From Comamonas resistens (GTDB lineage: Bacteria; Pseudomonadota; Gammaproteobacteria; Burkholderiales; Burkholderiaceae_C): a stretch of 64,000 nt of DNA. Positions 34,798 through 44,436 of the stretch are shown here, piece by piece. The translations under genes and the position numbers were made by a program. The notes beneath the pieces are model-generated. The model was given only the letters and a program-made list of their open reading frames with translations. It ran no database searches and was not told where the DNA came from. How positions within the stretch are numbered: position 1 is the stretch's first letter; each line of letters begins with the position of its first letter. The stretch spans positions 744,001-808,000 of the forward strand of contig NZ_CP125947.1 of assembly GCF_030064165.1 (NCBI RefSeq), in the 5' to 3' direction.

Positions 34798-36981
34798 ATG
34801 TCAGACCTTCCACTTCGCGATCGTGACTCTTCTCGCTCACAGGCAGTGCGCGCGACCCTGGAGTTGCTGGCCTCGATGCGCTTCGCCATTTCACTGCTGA
34901 CAGTGATCTGCATCGCATCGGTCATTGGCACCGTGCTCAAGCAGCACGAGCCGCTGGTCAACTACGTCAACCAGTTTGGTCCGTTCTGGGCGCAGCTGTT
35001 TCTGGCGCTCAAGCTCAATGCGGTCTATAGCGCTTGGTGGTTCTTGCTGATTCTGGCTTTTCTGGTCATCAGCACCGGCCTGTGCGTGATGCGTCATGCG
35101 CCCAAATATCTGGCCGATATCCGCACCTACAAGGAAAACATCCGCGAGCAGAGCCTCAAGGCCTTTCACCATCGCGCCGAGGCCGATGTGCCCGGCACTA
35201 CGGAGGAAGCTGCAAAGCGTATCGGTCAGCAACTGGCAGGCGGTGGCTGGAAGGTCAAGCTGCAGCAACGTGACACGGCTGCAGGCCCTGGCACAGGCTG
35301 GATGTTGGCGGCCAAGGCCGGTGCGGCCAACAAGCTGGGCTATATCGCCGCACACACGGCCATCATTCTGATCTGTCTGGGTGGCTTGTTTGACGGCGAT
35401 CTGATCGTGCGTGCCCAGATGCTGCTGGGCGGCAAAACGCCCTATACCGGCGGCGGCATGATTTCCGATGTGGCACCCGAGCACCGTCTGTCGACCAGGA
35501 ATCCGACTTTCCGCGGCAACCTCATGGTATCCGAAGGTACGCAGTCCGGTACCGCCATCCTGGCGCAATCGGATGGCATCTTGCTGCAAGATCTGCCATT
35601 CTCGGTGGAGTTGAAGAAGTTCATTGTGGAGTACTACTCCACCGGCATGCCCAAGCTGTTTGCCAGCGATATCGTGATTCATGATCGCGAGACCGGCGAA
35701 AAGCTGGAAAAGCGCGTGGAAGTGAACCATCCGGCCAGCTACAAGGGCATAGAGATCTACCAGAGCAGTTTTGATGACGGTGGTTCCACCGTCAAGCTGC
35801 ATGCCATGCCCATGGACGGCATTTCCAAGCCCTTTGATGTGGAAGGCGTGATCGGCAACTCCACAGAAATCGTGCGTCAGCTGGCCGATGGCAAGCAGGA
35901 CAAGCTCAGACTCGAATACACGGCGCTGCGCACCATCAACGTGGAAAACTTTGGCGGCAAGGACAAGAGTGCCTCGGCCACCGATGTGCGCAAGGTGGAT
36001 CTGAAGCAGTCGATTGAAGACCGGCTGGGCGCTGGCCACAAGACCACGGACAAGAAGGATTTGCGCAATATCGGCCCCAGCGTGGGCTACAAGCTGCGTG
36101 ATGCCTCGGGCCAGGCGCGCGAGTTCCAGAACTACATGCTGCCCGTGGATACGGGTGATGGTCAGCCTGTTTTCCTGCTGGGTGTGCGTGAGAACCAGGC
36201 CGATGAAATGCGCTATCTGCGCGTGCCTGCCGATCCCGAAGGCACGATGAACACTTTCCTGGGCCTGCGCCAGGCCATGCAGGACAAGGACATGGCCGAA
36301 AAGGCAGCCCGTGCCTATGTGCAAAAGGCTGTCGATGTTTCCAAGCCCGAGCTGGCCGAGCCGCTGACCCAGTCCGCCCTCAAGGCGCTGGAGCTGTTTG
36401 CCGGCAAGGACGGCAAGATCAAGGGCCCCGATGGCAAGCCATTGGGCGGCCTGCAGGCGATCTCGAACTTCATGGACAGCAATGTGCCCGAGGCCGAGCG
36501 CGAGCGCGCCGGCGAGGTGCTGGTGCGCATTCTCAATGGCGTGCTGTACGAGCTGGCCCGGCAGGTGCGCGCCCAGGCGGGTCTCAAGCCTTTCGAGGGT
36601 GACGAGAAGACTCAGGCCTTCATGACGCAGTCGGTTTTCTCGCTCAGCGACGCGCAGTTCTATCCCGCACCCGTGGTTTTCATGATGACGGACTTCAAGC
36701 AGGTGCAGGCCAGTGTCTTCCAGGTGGCACGAGCCCCTGGCAAGAACATTGTTTATCTGGGCTGCCTCTTCCTGATCATCGGCGTGTTTGCCATGCTGTA
36801 TGTGCGTGACCGCCGCATCTGGATCTGGCTGACTCCCGCCAACAACGGTGCAAGCCATGCGAACATGGCCTTGTCCACCAACCGCAAGACCATGGATGGT
36901 GACCGTGAATTCACCATGCTGGCCGACAAGCTGATCGGGGCCAAACCCGTGCAAAAGAAGACTCCCGGAGGTTCTGTATGA
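34798..36981 (+). CDS. resB: cytochrome c biogenesis protein ResB (System II)
   Basis: This 727-residue membrane protein works with CcsA to move haem and attach it to apocytochromes c. N-terminal helices lie at about residues 22-45 (MRFAISLLTVICIASVIGTVL), 70-95 and 180-200. A very large periplasmic domain (about 215-640) follows, then a final helix near 645-665 (IVYLGCLFLIIGVFAMLYV) carrying the end of the ResB domain. It overlaps ccsA by four bases. Long ResB proteins of this size are usual in beta-proteobacteria. Confidence 0.95.
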   Translation: MSDLPLRDRDSSRSQAVRATLELLASMRFAISLLTVICIASVIGTVLKQHEPLVNYVNQFGPFWAQLFLALKLNAVYSAWWFLLILAFLVISTGLCVMRHAPKYLADIRTYKENIREQSLKAFHHRAEADVPGTTEEAAKRIGQQLAGGGWKVKLQQRDTAAGPGTGWMLAAKAGAANKLGYIAAHTAIILICLGGLFDGDLIVRAQMLLGGKTPYTGGGMISDVAPEHRLSTRNPTFRGNLMVSEGTQSGTAILAQSDGILLQDLPFSVELKKFIVEYYSTGMPKLFASDIVIHDRETGEKLEKRVEVNHPASYKGIEIYQSSFDDGGSTVKLHAMPMDGISKPFDVEGVIGNSTEIVRQLADGKQDKLRLEYTALRTINVENFGGKDKSASATDVRKVDLKQSIEDRLGAGHKTTDKKDLRNIGPSVGYKLRDASGQAREFQNYMLPVDTGDGQPVFLLGVRENQADEMRYLRVPADPEGTMNTFLGLRQAMQDKDMAEKAARAYVQKAVDVSKPELAEPLTQSALKALELFAGKDGKIKGPDGKPLGGLQAISNFMDSNVPEAERERAGEVLVRILNGVLYELARQVRAQAGLKPFEGDEKTQAFMTQSVFSLSDAQFYPAPVVFMMTDFKQVQASVFQVARAPGKNIVYLGCLFLIIGVFAMLYVRDRRIWIWLTPANNGASHANMALSTNRKTMDGDREFTMLADKLIGAKPVQKKTPGGSV

Positions 36982-38312
36982 ACACCGCCACGACGACATT
37001 GACACTGAACGAGGGCTATTTCGCCCGCCGCAACTGGTTTGACTGGTTGTTTGCGGTCGTGGTGGCCGTGGGGCTCGGTTATGCGCTGCAGCGCTATGCC
37101 AGCTATATGGATGTGTACGAGAAAGGCATTTTGCTGGCCTCCATTCCCGCCATGATCTGGCTGGGCTGGTTCTGGCGTCCGCTGTCGGTGCTGATGCTGG
37201 CGGTGGCGGCTTTCTCGTTGATGGCCATAGGCCTGTACCAGGGTACAGACGGAGGCGAGCTGGCACGCTCGGAGACGGTCTTCGGCCTGAAGTACTTCCT
37301 CTCCAGCCAGTCCGCCATTCTGTGGATGAGCATGGTGTTCTTCATCAGCACGGTGTTCTACTGGATTGGCGTGTTCGCCAGGAGTGAGCGCTCCGTCATG
37401 TCGCTGCTGGGCTCGCGCCTGGCGTGGCTGGCCGTGGCTATGGCGCTGATCGGCACCATGGTGCGCTGGTACGAAAGCTATCTGCTGGGCCCGGACATCG
37501 GCCATATCCCCGTCAGCAACCTCTACGAAGTGTTCGTCATGTTCTGCTGGATGACGACCATCTTCTATCTTTACTACGAGCAGCATTACGACACACGCGC
37601 CCTGGGCGGCTTTGTCATGCTGGTGGTCAGCGCGGCCGTGGGCTTTCTGCTCTGGTACACGCTGGTGCGCCAGGCCCATGAGATTCAGCCGCTGGTGCCT
37701 GCCCTCAAGAGCTGGTGGATGAAGCTGCACGTGCCCGCCAACTTCATCGGCTACGGCACGTTTGCGCTGTCGGCCATGGTGGCCTTTGCCTATCTGATCA
37801 AGCAGCAGGCGACCGAGACCAAGTGGTACAAGCTGGCGCCGCTGTGGCTGCTGGGCGTGGTGCTGTGCTTCGAGCCCATCGTCTTCCGCAAGGGCGCGAC
37901 CGACAATGGCGGCAGCTACTGGATTGTTTACTTCGGCATCTCGGCACTGATCGTGGCCGGCATCCTGCTGTCGCGCAAGCGCATTGCCCAGCGCCTGCCT
38001 TCGTTTGAAATCCTGGACGACGTGATGTACAAGGCCATTGCCGTGGGCTTTGCCTTCTTCACCATCGCCACCGTGCTGGGCGCGCTGTGGGCGGCCGAGG
38101 CCTGGGGTGGTTACTGGAGCTGGGACCCCAAGGAAACCTGGGCACTGATCGTCTGGCTCAACTATGCGGCCTGGCTGCATATGCGCTTGATGAAGGGGCT
38201 GCGCGGCACCGTGTCCGCCTGGTGGGCGCTGGCCGGTCTGGCTGTCACCTCTTTTGCCTTCCTGGGCGTGAATATGTTCCTCTCGGGCCTGCATAGCTAC
38301 GGCGAGCTGTAA
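36978..38312 (+). CDS. ccsA: cytochrome c biogenesis protein CcsA/CcsB family (System II)
   Basis: This 444-residue polytopic protein is the haem-handling partner of ResB. The tryptophan-rich WWD signature WGGYWSWDPKETWALIVW lies near residue 374, with conserved His in KLHVPANFIGYGTFALSAM and LHMRLMKG. The N-terminal 130 residues add further helices, as is common in this group. The start overlaps the resB stop (ATGA), so the two are coupled. A long hairpin with a T run follows the gene. Naming of this family (CcsA, CcsB, ResC) varies between databases. Confidence 0.94.
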   Translation: MNTATTTLTLNEGYFARRNWFDWLFAVVVAVGLGYALQRYASYMDVYEKGILLASIPAMIWLGWFWRPLSVLMLAVAAFSLMAIGLYQGTDGGELARSETVFGLKYFLSSQSAILWMSMVFFISTVFYWIGVFARSERSVMSLLGSRLAWLAVAMALIGTMVRWYESYLLGPDIGHIPVSNLYEVFVMFCWMTTIFYLYYEQHYDTRALGGFVMLVVSAAVGFLLWYTLVRQAHEIQPLVPALKSWWMKLHVPANFIGYGTFALSAMVAFAYLIKQQATETKWYKLAPLWLLGVVLCFEPIVFRKGATDNGGSYWIVYFGISALIVAGILLSRKRIAQRLPSFEILDDVMYKAIAVGFAFFTIATVLGALWAAEAWGGYWSWDPKETWALIVWLNYAAWLHMRLMKGLRGTVSAWWALAGLAVTSFAFLGVNMFLSGLHSYGEL

Positions 38313-38348
38313 GCCTTCAGGGCTTCGTAGGCCGGCACTCTGATAAAT

Positions 38349-38433
38349 GGAGCTGCTTGCGCTGGTGGGTAAATGACTTCAGGCTATAAAAGTCTTGAAG
38401 TCACTATCCATCAAGCGCTAGCAGCTCCTTTTT
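38349..38433 (+). repeat. long AGCGCTT-type hairpin repeat with T run, copy e
   Basis: Outer arms GGAGCTGCTTGCGC and GCGCTAGCAGCTCC and inner arms TGACTTCA and TGAAGTCA form an 80-base imperfect hairpin ending in TTTTTT. It is the full-length member of the repeat family and may serve as the resB-ccsA terminator. Confidence 0.75.
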
Positions 38434-38515
38434 TATTGAAGAATTCGGAGGAACTTTGCTGACGCAGGGGGCTTCCAAATCGCACTACTCTTGATCGTCG
38501 TTTGGGAGCATTCCT

Positions 38516-39508
38516 ATGCTGATACGTCACCGCAACCAAGGCTTCGAGCACCCACTGGGCAGCGAGATCACGCCGCAGACCCGGTATCTGCAGCGCCGCG
38601 CTTTCATGCAGACACTGGCCATGGGGGCTGCGGGTGCCACATTGGCCGGCTGGGCTGGTCGTGATGCGCTGGCTGCCGCCGAGCGCGCGCATCTGCCTGT
38701 CTTGAAGGGGGCGACCAGCAAGGTGGCTGGAGCCATGACCATGGAAGCGGTGACCAGCTACCAGGATGTGACCAGCTATAACAACTACTACGAGTTCGGC
38801 CTGGACAAGGATGAGCCGGCCCGCAACGCGCATACGCTCAGGACCCGGCCCTGGACGGTGCGCATAGAAGGTCTGGTGCAAAAGCCGCAGACGCTGGACA
38901 TCGACAGCTTGCTCAAGCTCGCGCCCATGGAGGAGCGCATCTACCGCCTGCGCTGCGTGGAGGGCTGGTCCATGGTCATTCCCTGGGTCGGCTATTCGTT
39001 GTCCGAGCTTCTGAAGAAGGTTCAGCCTCTGGGCAGCGCCAAGTATGTGGAATTCGTCACCCTGGCCGACAAATCCCAGATGCCGGGGCTGCGCAGCGCG
39101 GTGCTGGACTGGCCTTATACCGAAGGCTTGCGACTGGATGAAGCCATGCACCCGCTGACATTGCTGGCCTTTGGCATGTATGGCGAGGTCCTGCCCAACC
39201 AGAATGGCGCGCCGCTGCGCCTGGTCGTGCCCTGGAAATATGGCTTCAAAAGTGCCAAGTCGCTGGTGGCAATTCGGCTGACCGACAAGGAGCCGGGTAC
39301 GGCCTGGAACAAGGCTGCGCGCAACGAATACGGCTTCTATTCCAATGTGAATCCCGATGTGGACCACCCGCGCTGGAGCCAGGCGACCGAGCGGCGCATA
39401 GGCGAGGGCGGCCTGTTTGCCAAAAAGCGCAAGACGCTGCTGTTCAACGGCTATGGCGATCAGGTAGCACAGCTGTATGCGGGCATGGATCTGAAAAAGT
39501 TCTATTGA
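38516..39508 (+). CDS. msrP: protein-methionine-sulfoxide reductase catalytic subunit MsrP
   Basis: This 330-residue periplasmic molybdoenzyme reduces methionine sulfoxide in exported proteins. The twin-arginine leader has [20 protein letters not shown] around residues 26-45. The molybdenum-binding cysteine is in [15 protein letters not shown] near residue 147, and [20 protein letters not shown] is characteristic. It is followed with a one-base overlap by msrQ. System name and pairing are well established for this family. Confidence 0.96.
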   Translation: MLIRHRNQGFEHPLGSEITPQTRYLQRRAFMQTLAMGAAGATLAGWAGRDALAAAERAHLPVLKGATSKVAGAMTMEAVTSYQDVTSYNNYYEFGLDKDEPARNAHTLRTRPWTVRIEGLVQKPQTLDIDSLLKLAPMEERIYRLRCVEGWSMVIPWVGYSLSELLKKVQPLGSAKYVEFVTLADKSQMPGLRSAVLDWPYTEGLRLDEAMHPLTLLAFGMYGEVLPNQNGAPLRLVVPWKYGFKSAKSLVAIRLTDKEPGTAWNKAARNEYGFYSNVNPDVDHPRWSQATERRIGEGGLFAKKRKTLLFNGYGDQVAQLYAGMDLKKFY

Positions 39509-40116
39509 TGCAGGCCTGGTTGCAAAAACCGTTGCTGCAGCCCTGGGCCAAGCCGCTGGTCTTTGTGCTGTGTCTGCTGCCTTGCGCATGGCTGACCTAT
39601 GCAGCCTTTAACGATGGATTGGGTGCCAATCCCGCGGAAGCCCTGTTGCGCAGCACGGGCGATTGGACGCTGCGTTTTCTCTGCATCGTGCTGGCGGTAA
39701 CGCCGCTGCGCCAGATCACGGGCTGGACTCTGCTGGTGCGCTATCGCCGCATGCTGGGTCTGTATGTGTTCTTCTACGCCTGCCTGCACCTGCTTTGCTA
39801 TGCCTGGTTCGACATGGGGCTGGATTGGGGCGATATCGTGGCCGATATTCCCAAGCGGCCTTTCATCCTGGTGGGCTTTACGGCCTGGGCCGTCCTGCTG
39901 GTGCTGGCCGCAACGTCGCCGAAATGGGTGCTAAGGGCTCTGGGGGGCAAGCGCTGGCAGTGGCTGCACCGTGCGGTCTATCTGGTGGTCCCGCTGGCGC
40001 TGCTGCATTTCTTCTGGATGCGCGCGGGCAAGAACAACTTTGCCGAAGTGGCTGTCTATGCAGTGATTCTTGCCACTTTGCTTGGCTGGCGTGCGGTACG
40101 CGCTATCAAAAAATAA
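39508..40116 (+). CDS. msrQ: haem-containing membrane subunit MsrQ
   Basis: This 202-residue six-helix membrane protein passes electrons from the quinone pool or flavin reductase to MsrP. The motifs TGDWTLRFLCIVLAVTPLRQ, RRMLGLYVFFYACLHLLCYAWFD and LHRAVYLVVPLALLHFFWM carry the conserved haem-ligand His residues of the ferric-reductase-like domain. The ATG at 39508 shares one base with the msrP stop (TGATG). An in-frame TTG three bases earlier is less likely. Confidence 0.95.
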   Translation: MQAWLQKPLLQPWAKPLVFVLCLLPCAWLTYAAFNDGLGANPAEALLRSTGDWTLRFLCIVLAVTPLRQITGWTLLVRYRRMLGLYVFFYACLHLLCYAWFDMGLDWGDIVADIPKRPFILVGFTAWAVLLVLAATSPKWVLRALGGKRWQWLHRAVYLVVPLALLHFFWMRAGKNNFAEVAVYAVILATLLGWRAVRAIKK

Positions 40117-40151
40117 TAGAACTTACGCGAACTTGGGCAAGTCGTGAACCG

Positions 40152-40979
40152 TCAGCCTGCAACAGCACGCAATGGTGGGCGCACCTGGCGCGATACGGGG
40201 TCGATCTCGGCCGTAGGCAACTGGTAAGAGCGCTGGTCGAACAGGTCGATGCCGCACTGCAGGCCTTCTAGCCAGTTGAACAGGTCGCCAATGGCTTGCT
40301 GGCCCATGATGGGCGCGCCATGCTGAGGCACGATCATGGCGATGGGCAACTGCCGCGCCATCTGCACCCACAGCTTCAGAATCTTGTTGGAGACCATGTA
40401 GCGGCGGTGAAAGCCTTCCATCCGGGCGATATGAGGCAGCAGGTCGGTGACGGGGGTCTGGGCCTCGGCGCCCGTAGTCAGGGATACGCCCAGGTCGCCG
40501 GTGAACAGAATCTTGCTGATCGGGTCGTAGAAGTGGAAATTGCCTTCGGCATGCAGAAAATGCGCGGGCAGCAGCACCAGTTCGCTGTTACCCAGGGGCA
40601 GGCGACCGCCGGAGTCGGGCACGCCGATGACGCGGTTTTCCGTCTTGCCGACCTTGGTGAAGTGCGGCGCAAAGCGCTCCCAGATGCGCGAGATCACCAG
40701 TTGGGCGCGGGTGCTGGTCATCCAGCGGTCCAGCGAGGCGATGATGTCCGGGTCGGCATGCGAGGCCACCACATAGGCCAGCTTTTGCGGCGGGAAATGC
40801 CGCGACATGCCCATGAACAACTCGTTGAAAGCCAGGTTGCCGCCCGGGTCGATGATGGCTCCTGTACCGTTGTCCACGATCAGGAACTGATTGGCCTGGA
40901 TCGCCTGCCCATCTTCCTCAATGAGGTCGGTGAACATCAGACAGGCATGGTGTTTGTCGCGATAGAGCTCTATGGGCAT
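40152..40979 (-). CDS. metallo-beta-lactamase-fold protein, ODP/flavodiiron-like
   Basis: This 275-residue protein has the oxygen-binding di-iron (ODP) type of beta-lactamase fold: NQFLIVDNGTGAIIDPGG, VASHADPDIIASL (HxDxD variant of the HxExD metal motif), LLPAHFLHAEGNFHFYD, LFTGDLG and VPQHGAPIMG. It lacks the flavodoxin domain of full flavodiiron proteins. Such stand-alone ODP proteins have been linked to oxygen sensing, but the role here is unknown. I prefer ATG 40979; the frame opens eight codons earlier at a TTG. It lies where lysA often follows lptM. Confidence 0.8.
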   Translation of the reverse strand: MPIELYRDKHHACLMFTDLIEEDGQAIQANQFLIVDNGTGAIIDPGGNLAFNELFMGMSRHFPPQKLAYVVASHADPDIIASLDRWMTSTRAQLVISRIWERFAPHFTKVGKTENRVIGVPDSGGRLPLGNSELVLLPAHFLHAEGNFHFYDPISKILFTGDLGVSLTTGAEAQTPVTDLLPHIARMEGFHRRYMVSNKILKLWVQMARQLPIAMIVPQHGAPIMGQQAIGDLFNWLEGLQCGIDLFDQRSYQLPTAEIDPVSRQVRPPLRAVAG

Positions 40980-41081
40980 GGCAGGCAATTTGTCAAAGGA
41001 CAAGGTGCCTGGACTCTAGGGGCTAAGCCCCCAACCCATGTTGATATGCATCAAGCCTCGGGGCTGGCTTTTACCGGAGGC

Positions 41082-41315
41082 CTAATAGGCCTCATCTTGG
41101 GGAGGTGGTGCCAGAGGCACTACAGGTGCCGGCTTTGTATCCGCCGAGCGGGAGGAAATGCCCAGCGACTCGGGCAAGGTGGCGCGCTCCTGAGCTGAAG
41201 GTGTGTTGGGCAGATAGAGAGACCCTCTTTGTCCGCAGCCGGAAATAGCGGCCATGGACGCCGCACAAGCTGCAAGGGCAATGCACCTGACTAGAATTTG
41301 ATTGGCTTTCAACAT
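41082..41315 (-). CDS. lptM: small lipoprotein LptM (YifL-like)
   Basis: This 77-residue lipoprotein has a lipobox around [14 protein letters not shown]; the Cys followed by GQ(K/R)G and LY is diagnostic of YifL/LptM. LptM binds the LptD-LptE translocon and helps its oxidative maturation. The rest is a Pro/Ala/Ser-rich flexible tail. It starts only 12 bases from the divergent cyaY, the conserved order. lysA, the usual downstream partner, is absent. Confidence 0.9.
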   Translation of the reverse strand: MLKANQILVRCIALAACAASMAAISGCGQRGSLYLPNTPSAQERATLPESLGISSRSADTKPAPVVPLAPPPQDEAY

Positions 41316-41327
41316 GGGCAAATTGTA

Positions 41328-41669
41328 ATGACTGACCTTGAATATCTGGACCGCGCCGACCAACTGCTTTTGGCGGTCGAGCAATGCTGTGACCGTATCG
41401 ACGACGAAACCGATGCCGATATCGACGCCCAGCGTGTGGGGGGCATGGTGACTCTGGTGTTTGCAAACCGCAGCCAGATTGTGATCAACCAGCAAAAGCC
41501 CCTGCATGAAATCTGGCTGGCAGCCAAGGCCGGTGGTTTTCACTATCGCTTTGACGAGGTGCAACAGATCTGGCTGGATACCAAGGGTGCTGGTGAATTC
41601 TTTGCCAACCTCAGCCAATATGCGAGCGAGCAATCGGGCCTGAAGCTGGAGTTCAAGGCACTGGCCTGA
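41328..41669 (+). CDS. cyaY: iron-sulfur cluster assembly frataxin homologue CyaY
   Basis: This 113-residue bacterial frataxin modulates iron supply and cysteine desulfurase activity in Fe-S assembly. An acidic first helix ([22 protein letters not shown]) is followed by [34 protein letters not shown], the conserved sheet of the family. The length is normal. The ATG at 41328 fits; the frame is open for ten further codons. Confidence 0.95.
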   Translation: MTDLEYLDRADQLLLAVEQCCDRIDDETDADIDAQRVGGMVTLVFANRSQIVINQQKPLHEIWLAAKAGGFHYRFDEVQQIWLDTKGAGEFFANLSQYASEQSGLKLEFKALA

Positions 41670-41690
41670 AACTGAGCACTGCTCCTCAAT

Positions 41691-41727
41691 AAAAAAGCCT
41701 GTCACCGATGGTGGCAGGCTTTTTTGT
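41691..41727. terminator. bidirectional terminator between cyaY and mrcA
   Basis: AAAAAAGCCTGTCACC and GGTGGCAGGCTTTTTT form a long stem around a short loop, T-rich on both strands, between convergent genes. Confidence 0.9.
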
Positions 41728-41760
41728 TTGGGGCGCAGCCGCTAGTGCGGCGCAGGGGCG

Positions 41761-44154
41761 TCAGTTCCTGAACAGATCCAGAATGCGGCTGCGTTCTTCT
41801 GCTGCAGGGGCTGGGGTTGCGCCGGGGCCAGCATCAGAAGGCGCAGCGCTTTCCATGCCCAGGCTGGGTACACCGCCGCCGCGGGCATTTTCCTCGTAGT
41901 ACCAGTCGCCACCCATGCTCACCACGCCAGGAGGCGCTTGAACCTCAGCCACGGGGACGCCCTTGAGGGCATGCTGCATGAAGCTGATCCAGATGGGCAG
42001 GCTCAGGCCGCCGCCGGTCTCGCGCGAGCCCAGATTGCGGGGAGTGTCGTAGCCGATCCAGGACACGGCGGCCAGGGAAGGCTGATAGCCGGCGAACCAT
42101 GCATCCACGGAGTCGTTGGTGGTACCTGTCTTGCCATAGAGGTCAGGACGCTTGAGAGTGGCCTGAGCCCGGGCGGCAGTGCCAACCCTGGCAACGTCGT
42201 TGAGCATGGTGCCGGTGACGAAGGCATTGCGGGCCGGAATGGCCTGGGGCAGCTGGCTGACGGGCGGAGGGGTGAACTCCGACAGCACGCGCCCCTTGTG
42301 GTCCGTGACACGTGCGATCAACCAGGGGTTGATGCGGTGGCCGCCATTGGCAAACACCGAATAGGCGCCGGCCATCTGCAAGGGCGTTACCGAGCCAGCG
42401 CCCAGGGCCATGGTCAGATAGGCCGGTTGCTTGGCGGCTTCAAAGCCGAAGCGTGTTGCCCATTCCTGGCCTGCCTTGGGACCTATGGCTTGCAGCAGGC
42501 GGATGGAGATCATGTTCTTGGACTTGTTCAAGCCCGTGCGCATGGTCATGGGGCCGGCGTATGTGCCGTCGTAGTTCTTGGGCTCCCAGGGTTGGCCGCC
42601 GGTGGTCGCGGCGCTGAAGAAGATGGGCGCGTCATTGATCATCGTGGCAGGCGAGAAACCATGTTCCAGCGAAGCCGAATAGATGAAAGGCTTGAAGCTG
42701 GAGCCGGGCTGGCGCCAGGCCTGGGTCACGTGATTGAACTTGTTCTTCTCGAAGTCAAAGCCGCCGACCAGAGCGCGGATGGCACCGGTTTCGGTGGACA
42801 TGGCAACAAAAGCGCCTTCCACCTCGGGCAGCTGGGTGATTTCCCAGGAACCCTTGGCTGTCTTGACGGCGCGAATCACGGCGCCAGGACGAATCTTGGT
42901 GTTGGGTGGGGCCTTGGGGCTCAGACCCGACTCGGCAGGGCGCAAGCCTTCGCCCGTGATTTCGAAATGCTCGCCATCGGCCCGTGAAGCCACAATCTTG
43001 CGCGGAGAAGCCTCCAGCACCACCGCAGCGATCACATCGCCGTTGTCGGGGTGGTTGGCCAGGACATCGTCGATGGCGTCTTCACGCTCCTGGGCGTTGC
43101 TGGGCAGATTGATGAATTTCTCGGGGCCGCGGTATTTCTGGCGGCGCTCGTAGTTCATGATGCCGTCGCGCAATGCCTTGTAGGCAGCTTCCTGTTCACC
43201 GGCATTGAGGGTCGTGTAGACGTTCAGGCCGCGGGTATAGGCTTCGCCACCGTATTGTGCAAAGATCAGCTGACGGGCCATTTCGGCTACGTATTCCGCA
43301 TGCACGCGGGTGGAGTTGCTGGTGGTGCGCAGCTTCAGCGGCTCTTCGCGGGCCTGCTTGGCTTGCTCGGCTGTGATGAAGCCGTTTTCCTCCATGCGGT
43401 CAATGATGTAGAGCTGGCGGATGCGTGCGCGCTTGGGATTGCTGATGGGGTTGTATGCCGAAGGCGCCTTGGGCAGACCTGCCAGCATGGCTGCCTCAGC
43501 CACGGTGATGTCCTTGAGCGGGTGGCCGAAATAGGCCTCGCAGGCCGCCGCAAAGCCGTATGCGCGGTTGCCCAGGAAGATCTGGTTCATATAGATCTCG
43601 AGGATCTGCTCCTTGGTCAGCAAGTGCTCAAGCTTGAAGGTCAGCAGGATTTCGTAGATCTTGCGGGTATAGGTCTTCTCGGAAGACAGATACACATTAC
43701 GCGCTACCTGCATGGTGATGGTGGATGCGCCCTGGCTTTTGACTTTGCCCAGGTTGGCCAGCGCGGCACGCAGCATGCCCTTGTAGTCGACGCCTCCATG
43801 CTCGAAGAAGCGCGTGTCCTCAATGGCCAGCACCGCGTCGGTCATGACCTTGGGAATCTCCTTGATGGGGGTCAGCGTACGGCGCTCTTCGCCAAATTCG
43901 CCCAGCAGCGCACCCTCGCTCGAATAGATCCGCAGCGGCAGCTTGGGGCGGTAGTCGGCGAGTTCGGAGACATCCGGCAGATTGGGGTAGGCCATGGCCA
44001 GAGCCACTGCGACCGCAAGCAAGACAGCCAGAGCGCCAGCAAGCGCAAGGCCAAACAACCAGAAGATGGAGCGAGGCAGCCAGTGCATGCGTTTTTTAGG
44101 AGCAGGCTGGCCAGGTGGCGGAGCCTGATGAGTTGAATATTCTGAAGGCGGCAT
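41761..44154 (-). CDS. mrcA: penicillin-binding protein 1A
   Basis: This is a 797-residue bifunctional peptidoglycan synthase. A membrane helix lies at about residues 29-54. The glycosyltransferase domain has EDTRFFEHGGVDYKG near residue 111 and QGASTITMQVARN. An OB-like insert lies around 330-440. The transpeptidase domain has the SxxK motif in PGSSFKPF near residue 480, SKN in GLNKSKNMIS and KTGTTND near residue 690. The C-terminal tail is Pro/Ala-rich. It is divergent from pilMNOPQ, the standard arrangement in Proteobacteria. Confidence 0.97.
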   Translation of the reverse strand: MPPSEYSTHQAPPPGQPAPKKRMHWLPRSIFWLFGLALAGALAVLLAVAVALAMAYPNLPDVSELADYRPKLPLRIYSSEGALLGEFGEERRTLTPIKEIPKVMTDAVLAIEDTRFFEHGGVDYKGMLRAALANLGKVKSQGASTITMQVARNVYLSSEKTYTRKIYEILLTFKLEHLLTKEQILEIYMNQIFLGNRAYGFAAACEAYFGHPLKDITVAEAAMLAGLPKAPSAYNPISNPKRARIRQLYIIDRMEENGFITAEQAKQAREEPLKLRTTSNSTRVHAEYVAEMARQLIFAQYGGEAYTRGLNVYTTLNAGEQEAAYKALRDGIMNYERRQKYRGPEKFINLPSNAQEREDAIDDVLANHPDNGDVIAAVVLEASPRKIVASRADGEHFEITGEGLRPAESGLSPKAPPNTKIRPGAVIRAVKTAKGSWEITQLPEVEGAFVAMSTETGAIRALVGGFDFEKNKFNHVTQAWRQPGSSFKPFIYSASLEHGFSPATMINDAPIFFSAATTGGQPWEPKNYDGTYAGPMTMRTGLNKSKNMISIRLLQAIGPKAGQEWATRFGFEAAKQPAYLTMALGAGSVTPLQMAGAYSVFANGGHRINPWLIARVTDHKGRVLSEFTPPPVSQLPQAIPARNAFVTGTMLNDVARVGTAARAQATLKRPDLYGKTGTTNDSVDAWFAGYQPSLAAVSWIGYDTPRNLGSRETGGGLSLPIWISFMQHALKGVPVAEVQAPPGVVSMGGDWYYEENARGGGVPSLGMESAAPSDAGPGATPAPAAEERSRILDLFRN

Positions 44155-44180
44155 TTCGCTGTTAGTACAGAGGGTGACGC

Positions 44181-44207
44181 ATTATAGAAATGCACCCTTG
44201 AGAGCAA
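44181..44207 (-). promoter_or_regulatory. candidate mrcA promoter
   Basis: On the minus strand a perfect -10 TATAAT (44186-44181) is preceded by TTGCTC (44207-44202) at the short spacing of 15. The leader would be about 20 bases. The remainder of the 282-base gap to pilM shows no other clear feature. Confidence 0.55.
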
Positions 44208-44436
44208 GGCAGGGCAGTCGGATGGCTGCGATTTTGCTGAATCCTAAAGCACAGGGTTAGCACTGTTTTAATGATGGTCGAAACAGTTCTTGTATTTGAT
44301 CGTGAACAAAAATGTCTTTTTTTGGCCACGAATCGAGGCAAAACAGCCTGCTGTAAAGGGCTGGCTGCTATAGCTTGCTGCTAGCATTCCGTCGTACTGT
44401 GGGCTTTTGTTTCTATTCTTACAAAAACGGGGGGGC

